In this document: positions 6,372 through 12,600 of the stretch, in pieces
Layout: every line of letters starts with the position of its first letter
How positions within the stretch are numbered: position 1 is the first letter of the stretch
Source of the DNA: Bacteroidetes bacterium QH_10_64_19
GTDB taxonomy: Bacteria > Bacteroidota > Rhodothermia > Rhodothermales > Salinibacteraceae
Assembly (NCBI GenBank): GCA_003023125.1
Contig: PXSY01000052.1
Span: 1 to 12,600, forward strand
DNA length: 12,600 nt
Reading direction: 5' to 3'
Made by a program: the position numbers and the translations under genes
Notes under the pieces: generated by a model
Told to the model about the DNA's origin: nothing
The model's input: the letters and a program-made list of their open reading frames with translations, nothing else
The model's database searches: none

Positions 6372-8921
6372 ATGCACGCCCCTACTCGCCTGCTTTTCTC
6401 TGTTTTATTTGTACTTGGTTTAAATTGTGACCATGCGACCGCTCAAAATACAAAGACGGGACGTGTGGAGGGCCGTGTGGTTACCGCAAGCCTCGAGGCC
6501 CCTTTGCCGGACGCTACGGTTCGCATCGTCGGGAGCGACCAGCCCAACGGCACGACGACCGGCGTCGACGGCCGCTTCGTGCTCGCGGATCTACCGCCGG
6601 GCACCACCGAGCTTCGAATCCGCCACGTCGGATACCGACCGGCCACCCGGACGGTGCAGGTCCGAGCCGGAGAAACCACACGGATGTCTATTCAACTGGA
6701 GCAAACCGTCCTGGAGCTGTCTGGCCTCAAGATCACCGGCGTGAGCCGGAACGGCCAGGCCACCCTGCCGGGGACCGCCTCACAAATTGACCCTGCCGAA
6801 CTGGAGCAGATTGCTCCCCTCGGCGCACAGGAGGCCCTTACCTATGTCCCTGGCATCCAGGGCGTGAGCGACGACGGCATGGGGCAGACCCGCATGTCGG
6901 TGGGCATCCGTGGACTGCAACCGCGCCGCACCCAGCGCGTGCTGGTCCTGGAGGACGGGATGCCGGTTCAGCCCGCCCCGTATGTCTTCTCTCCGCTCTA
7001 CTACAACCCACCGATCGAGCGGATCGAGGAGGTCGAGGTCATCAAGGGGAGCGCCACGGTGCGCCACGGCCCGCAGACCATGGCTGGCGTCATCAACTAC
7101 GTGACGAGTCGTCCGCAGCGCCGGACGCTGGGCGGATCTCTGAAGCTCACGTCAGGCACGAACGGGTACCTGAGCGCCTTCGGCGAGCTCGGCGGATTCG
7201 GCAGCCAGGCGCTCCGTCCACAGGTACAGGTTCTCTTCAAGCGCGGCGACGGCTTCCGCGAGAACAACGACTTCACGCAACTCAATGGGACCGCCAAGCT
7301 GCGGTATCGCGTCGATGAGAGTCGTTCTCTCTACCTCAACGCGAACGTCGACTACGAGCGATTGAACGCGACATACACGGGCCTCACTCCGCACACCTTC
7401 CGCACCAATCCCAATTTCAACCCGAAGGACGACGACGTCTACCGCATCTTTCGGGGGGCGCTGGGAGCCACGTACAATCGGCGGTACAACGACAGTGTGG
7501 AGAGCACGACGAAGTTGTACGCCAACGTGTTCGACCGTCCCTGGTGGCGCGAAAACGACGTGTTCGTGCGGGCCTCCGACTACGAGGAAAACGGCGTCGA
7601 TGCTGAGCCGGTGCCGCCCTCGACCCCGGGCCCACTCGTCCGCGTCGGCATCAGCGACGTGACGGAGGGAAATGAGGTCCAAGGCGGGTACTTTGGCAAC
7701 GAGCGGACATTCTACGTCGGCGGGCTGGAGCGCTGGTGGGACATCGAGCACAGTCTCTTCGGGCGAACAGCCGACTTGGAGGCCGGCGGACGGATCCACT
7801 GGGAACGGTTCGAGGACAACCGTAAGATTGGCGATGAAATTGGGGTGCGCGACGGCGTCTTCTTCCGCGGTAGCCCGGACGATCCGACCATCGTGGGGCA
7901 GAGCGACATCTACGAGACGACGGCCCTCGCTCTTTATGCGCTGGAAGACATCGAGCTCGGCGCGCTCCAGCTCTCCCCCGGCGTGCGCCTCGAGACGTTT
8001 GAGCAGGAGCGAATCGACCGTCTTGCCGACAACCAGCTTCGGTCGGAGGTGAGCGTCGTGCCGCTGCCGAGCCTCGGGTTCAACCTGAACCTGGGCCGGT
8101 ACGACCTGGGCCCCCGCGTCGGGGAGGGGCAGTTCAACCTGTTCGGGGGCGTGCATCGGGGCTACACGCCACCCTCCAGCGCCACGTTCAAGATCATCGG
8201 CTTCGACGGCCCCACCGCCTCCGAAGAGGACAACGACGGCTTCAATCTCCGCGCAGAGAAGAGCTGGAACTCGGAGCTGGGCATACGGGGCCGTACCGAC
8301 GCTGGACGTTTCGAAGCCACCGGCTTTTACCTCTACGTCGAGGATCTGGTGGGCGGCCGCACGCGATTCCGGAAGAACTTGGGCGTGGTGCAGAGCTACG
8401 GGCTGGAATTTGAGGGCACCCTCGACGCCCGCGTGTTTGCCGGCCCGCTTCCCACCCTCAACGTCTCCTACACCCTGCTGCGCACGGAGATCGTGGACGG
8501 CACCGTGACCCCGGCCCTCTCCACCGCCCCGACGGTCGACATTAGCGGCAACGAACTGCCAGCGGCCCCGACGCACACCGGAGCCGTGGGCCTCTCTAAA
8601 ACCTTCGCGGACCTAGGTCTCACCCTGCGCACGGATCTACGATATCAGGGAAAATTCTATACCGACCTCGAAAATCTAGAGAGCACGACGAACCGGGGCG
8701 AGCGCGGCCCGGTCCCCAGCCACACCGTCCTCGACGCGAGCGTTACGTACGCCGTCTCCGACGCCTTGGAGATTCAGCTCACGGCGAAGAATGTGACGGA
8801 CAACGTCTACCTCGGCTCACGTCTTCACTCCAACCCTCGCGACCGGAAGGCGAGCCAGAGCACCGGCATTCTTCCCGGTCCCCGTCGCCAGGTCAATTTC
8901 TCTTTCGAGTACGACTTTTAA
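6372..8921 (+). CDS. TonB-dependent outer-membrane receptor, FecA-like (ferric chelate uptake)
   Basis: The ATG at 6372 is preferred over the in-frame TTG at 6363 and gives 849 residues. A signal peptide ends near residue 25 (HATAQ). Residues about 30-115 form a carboxypeptidase-regulatory-like beta-sandwich (GRVEGRVV, PLPDATVRIVGSD, GTTTGVDGRFVLADLPPG, IRHVGYRPATRTV), the extension common in Bacteroidota-type receptors. The plug follows, with GIRGLQPRR (residue 178), VLVLEDGMPVQPAPY, PPIERIEEVEVIKGSA and RHGPQTMAGVINYVTS (residue 231). These resemble FecA, the ferric citrate receptor, more than SusC-type receptors. The remainder is a 22-strand-type barrel ending in Phe (NFSFEYDF). No FecA-type signalling domain is seen, so sigma/anti-sigma control through this protein is unlikely. 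The ferric-chelate substrate is inferred from plug similarity and the DUF4856 neighbour. The receptor family is firm. Confidence 0.9.
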   Translation: MHAPTRLLFSVLFVLGLNCDHATAQNTKTGRVEGRVVTASLEAPLPDATVRIVGSDQPNGTTTGVDGRFVLADLPPGTTELRIRHVGYRPATRTVQVRAGETTRMSIQLEQTVLELSGLKITGVSRNGQATLPGTASQIDPAELEQIAPLGAQEALTYVPGIQGVSDDGMGQTRMSVGIRGLQPRRTQRVLVLEDGMPVQPAPYVFSPLYYNPPIERIEEVEVIKGSATVRHGPQTMAGVINYVTSRPQRRTLGGSLKLTSGTNGYLSAFGELGGFGSQALRPQVQVLFKRGDGFRENNDFTQLNGTAKLRYRVDESRSLYLNANVDYERLNATYTGLTPHTFRTNPNFNPKDDDVYRIFRGALGATYNRRYNDSVESTTKLYANVFDRPWWRENDVFVRASDYEENGVDAEPVPPSTPGPLVRVGISDVTEGNEVQGGYFGNERTFYVGGLERWWDIEHSLFGRTADLEAGGRIHWERFEDNRKIGDEIGVRDGVFFRGSPDDPTIVGQSDIYETTALALYALEDIELGALQLSPGVRLETFEQERIDRLADNQLRSEVSVVPLPSLGFNLNLGRYDLGPRVGEGQFNLFGGVHRGYTPPSSATFKIIGFDGPTASEEDNDGFNLRAEKSWNSELGIRGRTDAGRFEATGFYLYVEDLVGGRTRFRKNLGVVQSYGLEFEGTLDARVFAGPLPTLNVSYTLLRTEIVDGTVTPALSTAPTVDISGNELPAAPTHTGAVGLSKTFADLGLTLRTDLRYQGKFYTDLENLESTTNRGERGPVPSHTVLDASVTYAVSDALEIQLTAKNVTDNVYLGSRLHSNPRDRKASQSTGILPGPRRQVNFSFEYDF

Positions 8922-8993
8922 TTGCACTATTTTCTTCTGGACCTCGACTCCAGCACACCTTCTCACGACGCTCACCCACAACCAAACGTGCAT

Positions 8994-10367
8994 ATGCAAC
9001 GATCTACCCCCTCTCGTCTCGTGTCCCTTCTCGTCCTCGGCCCGCTCCTCGCCGCTGGTCTCATTCTGACCGGGTGCGACAGCAGCGGCTCGATAGACGG
9101 GGGCGGAAATGACGGATCCGACGACATTGAAGTGCCTTCCTCATATACCTTTGACAGCCGCTTCGTCGACGGCGAAAGTGCCGTTGCGTATCCCGGGCAG
9201 GTCACCCGCAACCTGCTCATGGCAGACCTCAAGACGCTAACGGACGGACGCGGCAGCAGCGTACCGTCGAAAAGCGATCTCATGGACCGGTACGAGTATG
9301 ACAGCCAGGACCTGAACATTCTCCTCTCCACCGATCCCGCCCCGAACCATGACCGGTACAATGACATCGCAACGGGCAAAAGCCTAAGCGGCAAGGCGAC
9401 GGCCCCGTACTCCGACGAGGCGTTGATCGGAATCGGGGAGGTGAGCAAAGGGGAAGGCGACGGAAGCACCTTCAGCGGCGACGCGACGGCCGACGACGTA
9501 ATTCGGGAGTACTTCGACCAGATCGCCCAAAATTACGCCAATGGGCAGGAAGCGCCCAATGCCTACACGACCGATGAGGGCGTGGACATGAGCCAGTTTA
9601 CGAACAAGCTGATCCTGGGCGCAGTCGCCTACTCGCAGGGAACGGACAAGTACCTCGGCGATGTGCTCAATACCAGCGATTCGCCCAACAGCCAGGACGG
9701 CGACAATCCGTACTCGACGCTGGGGCACACCTTCGACGAGGGCTTCGGCTACTTCGGAGCCCCTCGTGAGTTCAACGCGTTTTTCGACGACAGCGGAATC
9801 GACGGCGCGCTCGACCGAAATGGCGATGGCGAGATTGATCTTGAGTCGGAGTATACGTACACGTGGGCCGATTATGCCTACGATCGTGGATCCGTCGGGG
9901 GCGACTTCCACACGGAGGCGTTCAATGCCTTCCTCAAAGGACGCACCGCCATCGTCAATGAGGCCGCCGAGAGCGAGATTCGTAGCCACGCGGCCGACGC
10001 CCGCGAGGCCTGGGAGAAGGTGGTGGCCGCCAATGTGGTCCACTATCTGAACTCGATGGAGTCGGACGTGGAGGCCGGCATCTCGGACAGTGAGATCGAC
10101 GAGCGAAACAACACCGACTTTAACGCGCACTGGGCGGAAGCCAAACTCTTCGTGTGGACCCTCCAGTACAACTCCACGGGCGTCGCCACGTCCGATGCGC
10201 TGGACCTGCAGTCGCTCCACACCACGCTGGGCGCAGCGCCGCCCTACGACGAGTACGACCAGAACGGCGCGTCAGGCGTGAAAAACAACGTCACGGGTCC
10301 GGCGAAGCAGGCCATCCAGGATGCGTTTGAGGATCCGGCCTTCGATGAGGCCCTGTCGGACTGGTAG
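8994..10367 (+). CDS. DUF4856-type lipoprotein, partner of the TonB-dependent receptor
   Basis: The ATG at 8994 gives 457 residues with a classic lipoprotein signal: MQRSTPSR, a hydrophobic core and lipobox LTGC (Cys28). In-frame TTG 8922 and GTG 8988 would place extra residues before the signal and are disfavoured. After an Asp/Gly-rich tether the fold opens with YTFDSRFVDGESAVAYPGQ. It carries a GHTFDEGFGYFG block (residues 244-255), a KGRTAIVNEA block and a helical C-terminal half with an HWAEAKLFVWTLQY segment. The overall plan matches my recollection of DUF4856 lipoproteins, which sit beside TonB receptors and are often grouped with imelysin-like iron-linked proteins. Residues 274-285 (DRNGDGEIDLES) look like an EF-hand calcium loop. 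It begins 72 bases after the receptor stop, so co-transcription is likely. Its biochemical role is not known. Confidence 0.8.
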   Translation: MQRSTPSRLVSLLVLGPLLAAGLILTGCDSSGSIDGGGNDGSDDIEVPSSYTFDSRFVDGESAVAYPGQVTRNLLMADLKTLTDGRGSSVPSKSDLMDRYEYDSQDLNILLSTDPAPNHDRYNDIATGKSLSGKATAPYSDEALIGIGEVSKGEGDGSTFSGDATADDVIREYFDQIAQNYANGQEAPNAYTTDEGVDMSQFTNKLILGAVAYSQGTDKYLGDVLNTSDSPNSQDGDNPYSTLGHTFDEGFGYFGAPREFNAFFDDSGIDGALDRNGDGEIDLESEYTYTWADYAYDRGSVGGDFHTEAFNAFLKGRTAIVNEAAESEIRSHAADAREAWEKVVAANVVHYLNSMESDVEAGISDSEIDERNNTDFNAHWAEAKLFVWTLQYNSTGVATSDALDLQSLHTTLGAAPPYDEYDQNGASGVKNNVTGPAKQAIQDAFEDPAFDEALSDW

Positions 10368-10377
10368 CCCCCCGAAA

Positions 10378-10392
10378 GATCGTCGTCCGATC
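10378..10392 (+). terminator. Short hairpin just after the DUF4856 gene
   Basis: GATCG (10378-10382) and CGATC (10388-10392) form a 5-base stem around TCGTC, 10 bases after the stop codon. It is short and has no T-run, so alone it is weak. It probably adds to the larger hairpin downstream. Confidence 0.3.
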
Positions 10393-10411
10393 CGAAGAAC
10401 ACGGTCGCAGT

Positions 10412-10465
10412 CCCCTCCTCCGCTCGTTCGGGGGAGGGGCTGTCGGCATTTGAGCCGGTCTTTCT
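10412..10465 (+). terminator. Strong hairpin plus second hairpin with T-rich tail
   Basis: Bases 10412-10421 pair with 10430-10439 in a 10-base stem, all G-C apart from one A-T and one G-T pair, around the loop GCTCGTTC. A smaller stem, CGGC (10444-10447) with GCCG (10454-10457), follows and runs into GTCTTTCT. Together they look like a terminator ending the uptake cassette before the change of gene content at 10484. The T-tract is short and interrupted, so efficiency cannot be judged. Confidence 0.6.
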
Positions 10466-10483
10466 CACCCTCCCACTCCGCCC

Positions 10484-11992
10484 ATGAAGTCCACTGATGG
10501 GCCGAAGCAGATCCCTAGCTCGCGCTCTCAACTCGCGTGGTCAGGGACACAGTTACGGACGCGGTGGGGGGCGTGGGGACTGCTGCTCCTCGCCTGTGTG
10601 GGCAGCCGTCTCGCCACCACGATCACCTACATCGAGGATCCGGACAGCCTGCGCTTCGCCCTCAGCGTGGCCGACGAGTTCGACGTGGCGGCGCTGCAGC
10701 CGCACTTCCCTGGCTACCCGGTCTTCTGGGCCGTCGCGAAGCTGTTCTACGTGCCCGTCGGCTCTTTCAGTGTGAGCTTCTCGATCGTCGGAGGCCTGGC
10801 CACGGCGGTTCTCATCTGGGGGTTGCTCCGGCTCTGCGGCGTGCCGTTGCGCTCGGTGGACGGAGGCGCACTGGCCGCAACCGTGTTTTTCAACCCGCTG
10901 GTGTGGCTGATGGGCAACCGCTACATGCCCGACCTGCTGGGGACTGCCGGAGCCGTAGCCGCGCTCGCCCTGTTGCTCCGGGCGCTCCCAGCGAAAAACG
11001 ACGGCCTGCACGAACGGATGGCCCTCGTCGGCGTCTTGCTGACGGGACTCCTGGCAGGGCTTCGCCTGTCGTACCTGCCCCTGCTGCTCGCGCCCGTGCT
11101 CCTGGTGCTCTGGCACTCGTCGGCCCGCGGGCGACTGGTGCTTGCCGGAAGCGCAGCGGGGGCCGTCTGGCTCGTGCCCATGATTCTCGACACGGGCCTG
11201 TGGACGCTGATGGACGTAGGCTGGGGACAGGCCACGGGCCACTTCACGGACTTCGGCGGCACCGTGCAGACCGAGTCGGACCTCGGGCGCCGCCTCGTGG
11301 GCACAGTGCAGGGCCTGTGGGCCGATGGACTCGGGGCCTGGTGGCCGGGACGCCACCCGCTGACCGCAGTGGTCGGCCTCGGGGCACTGGGTACAGGCGG
11401 ACTAGGCGCGTGGCGACTGTGGCGGCGACGGACTTTTGCTGACCGACGCGTCTGGGTGCTCGGGGCCTGCGTGCTCGCCTACGGCGTCTGGGTGTTTTTC
11501 TTTCAGAACGTGGTGCACAAGAGCCGCCACGTGCTGCCGCTCCTGGCGCTGGCCCTGCCCCTGCTCGCGGCGGGCGCCGCGACATTGTGGCGGATGAAGA
11601 CGTGGACGCCTCGAGGGATCGTTCTGCTGACTGCGGGCGCGTACGCCGCTGTGACACTCGTGCTCGTCGACCAGCACCGCGACCCGTCGGCCATCGCGCA
11701 GGCCAAGGCCTTCATCGAGACGACCGCCGCGAAGCCCGGGCCGACGCGCGTCGCGTCCGTGCCGCTCGTCAACACGTACCTCCGGACCCAGCAGGTAGAC
11801 GCCCGGTTTCTGTCGATCGAGGACTCCTCAGGCGTCCGCCGCCTGCGAGGGGCCGAGACGGGCCGGACGCTGGTCGTGGGCACCTACGCGTCGCTTCTGG
11901 ACCGCCCGCCCACTCGCACCCGCACGTTCTATCACAACCCGCACGTCAATCGCATGTGGCCCGAAGTAACCGTCTACGTTTATGAGCATTGA
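10484..11992 (+). CDS. Polytopic membrane glycosyltransferase-like protein (GT-C type)
   Basis: The product is 502 residues with about nine to eleven predicted membrane spans (around residues 30-48, 95-118, 127-145, 150-168, 180-210, 215-235, 290-310, 322-340, 347-368, 376-396). A non-cytoplasmic C-terminal domain of about 100 residues follows. The first large loop has acidic YIEDPDSLRF (Asp52, Asp54), where GT-C enzymes of the PMT/ArnT type keep a catalytic or metal-binding acidic residue, followed by LQPHFPGYPVFW, a motif seen in polyprenyl-phosphate-sugar-dependent glycosyltransferases. HKSRHVLPLLALALP late in the protein is also typical. It would transfer a sugar from a lipid carrier outside the cytoplasmic membrane; substrate and acceptor are unknown. 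No Shine-Dalgarno precedes the ATG. Its last 11 bases overlap the next gene, implying translational coupling. The membrane topology is clear; the enzyme class is likely but not certain. Confidence 0.78.
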   Translation: MKSTDGPKQIPSSRSQLAWSGTQLRTRWGAWGLLLLACVGSRLATTITYIEDPDSLRFALSVADEFDVAALQPHFPGYPVFWAVAKLFYVPVGSFSVSFSIVGGLATAVLIWGLLRLCGVPLRSVDGGALAATVFFNPLVWLMGNRYMPDLLGTAGAVAALALLLRALPAKNDGLHERMALVGVLLTGLLAGLRLSYLPLLLAPVLLVLWHSSARGRLVLAGSAAGAVWLVPMILDTGLWTLMDVGWGQATGHFTDFGGTVQTESDLGRRLVGTVQGLWADGLGAWWPGRHPLTAVVGLGALGTGGLGAWRLWRRRTFADRRVWVLGACVLAYGVWVFFFQNVVHKSRHVLPLLALALPLLAAGAATLWRMKTWTPRGIVLLTAGAYAAVTLVLVDQHRDPSAIAQAKAFIETTAAKPGPTRVASVPLVNTYLRTQQVDARFLSIEDSSGVRRLRGAETGRTLVVGTYASLLDRPPTRTRTFYHNPHVNRMWPEVTVYVYEH

Positions 11993-12600
11993 CGCTGCCG
12001 ACGCACCGGTCACAATTCTGGGCGGCGGGCCCGCCGGGCTCGCCACGGGCTTCTACGCCCGTCGGCAGGGGCTCGGCGTACGTCTGCTGGAAGCCGCGGA
12101 CACGGTGGGCGGCAACGCCCGCACGCTCCAACTGGGCCCCTTCCGCTACGACACCGGCGCACACCGCTTCCACGACAAAAATTCGGCGGTGACGGCCGAC
12201 ATCAAGGCCCTCCTGGGCGACGACCTGCGCCGCATCGACGCGCCGAGTCAGATTTGCTGGCGGGGCCGTCGGATCGACTTTCCCCTGGCGCCCTACGACC
12301 TGCTGCGCAAGCTGCCTCTCTCCCTTCTCACCCGGATCTCCTGGGAGCAGCTTTCAATTCCGCGCATCTCGGACGACGCCGATCACTTCGAGGAGATGGC
12401 GCTCCAGAGCTACGGGCCGACCCTCGCGCGCCTCTTTCTGCTGAACTACACCGAGAAGCTGTGGGGCACCAGCGCCGATCAGCTCTCGCCCCGGGTGGCC
12501 GGCGACCGGTTGGAGGGACTTGACCTGAAGACATTCCTTCTGGAAGCCTTCGGCGGCGCAAGAGACAAGGCCCGCCACCTCGACGGCTCGTTCTACTACC
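11982..12600 (+). CDS. FAD-dependent oxidoreductase, protoporphyrinogen oxidase/UDP-galactopyranose mutase-like (partial)
   Basis: ATG 11982 lies inside the end of the preceding gene (11-base overlap). The frame stays open to the window edge, giving 206 residues of the N-terminal part. Residues 10-20 (VTILGGGPAGL) are the Rossmann GxGxxG with an acidic strand end (LLEAADTVGG, Glu37) for FAD ribose binding. Next come DTGAHRFHD (residues 57-64), WRGRRIDFPLAPYDLL, and NYTEKLWG (residues 155-162). The last matches the Y-x-x-K-x-WG motif of the COG1232-like flavoproteins found in polysaccharide clusters as well as UDP-galactopyranose mutases. True haem-pathway HemY is less likely given the GT-C neighbour. 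The probable role is oxidation, reduction or isomerisation of a sugar or lipid intermediate in envelope glycan synthesis. The missing C-terminal half prevents a firmer assignment. Confidence 0.8.
   Translation, partial: MSIDAADAPVTILGGGPAGLATGFYARRQGLGVRLLEAADTVGGNARTLQLGPFRYDTGAHRFHDKNSAVTADIKALLGDDLRRIDAPSQICWRGRRIDFPLAPYDLLRKLPLSLLTRISWEQLSIPRISDDADHFEEMALQSYGPTLARLFLLNYTEKLWGTSADQLSPRVAGDRLEGLDLKTFLLEAFGGARDKARHLDGSFYY

Noticed and set aside
8922..8993. Extended N-terminus of the DUF4856 lipoprotein from TTG 8922
   Set aside because: It would put 24 polar residues ahead of a lipoprotein signal peptide, which must be N-terminal. ATG 8994 fits.
1..12600. Mobile element, CRISPR or defence system
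   Set aside because: No transposase, integrase, regularly spaced repeats, terminal inverted repeats or nuclease domains were found on either strand.

Overview
The window is GC-rich, densely coded and read entirely from the + strand. Its proteins are strongly acidic (many Asp/Glu). The gene set, a GlgE-type alpha-glucan cluster next to a FecA-like TonB-dependent receptor with lipoprotein partners, suggests a halophilic member of the Rhodothermota/Bacteroidota side of the tree, such as a Salinibacter relative. That assignment is inferred from protein character and context, with no marker gene to confirm it. Most start codons have no convincing Shine-Dalgarno sequence, as is common in that lineage.

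Region 1 (1-5773) is a GlgE-pathway operon. It opens with the C-terminal end of GlgE (maltosyltransferase), then a trehalose synthase-maltokinase (TreS-Mak) gene, then the branching enzyme GlgB. In the usual pathway TreS converts trehalose to maltose, Mak phosphorylates maltose, GlgE polymerises maltose-1-phosphate and GlgB adds branches. Two things are odd. The treS part has lost about 65-68 bases between the catalytic Asp and the catalytic Glu, which also shifts the frame. There is also no stop codon between the maltokinase and GlgB, so TreS C-part, Mak and GlgB lie in one 4.6-kb open frame. An imperfect inverted repeat fills the glgE-treS gap.

Region 2 (5774-6057) is a 284-base gap. It holds a nested GC-rich inverted-repeat structure, then a short AT-rich island that looks like a promoter.

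Region 3 (6058-10367) is an uptake cassette. It contains a small lipoprotein of unknown function, a FecA-like TonB-dependent receptor with an N-terminal carboxypeptidase-regulatory-like domain, and a DUF4856-type lipoprotein. The receptor would move a ligand, probably a ferric chelate, across the outer membrane, with the lipoproteins as candidate surface or periplasmic partners. Two or three hairpins follow the last gene and probably end the transcript.

Region 4 (10484-12600) starts a different operon. It has a multi-spanning GT-C-like membrane glycosyltransferase whose stop overlaps by 11 bases the start of an FAD-dependent oxidoreductase of the protoporphyrinogen oxidase/UDP-galactopyranose mutase-like kind, cut off by the window end. 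The pair suggests envelope glycan or glycolipid synthesis. No tRNA, rRNA, CRISPR array, transposase or integrase was seen.
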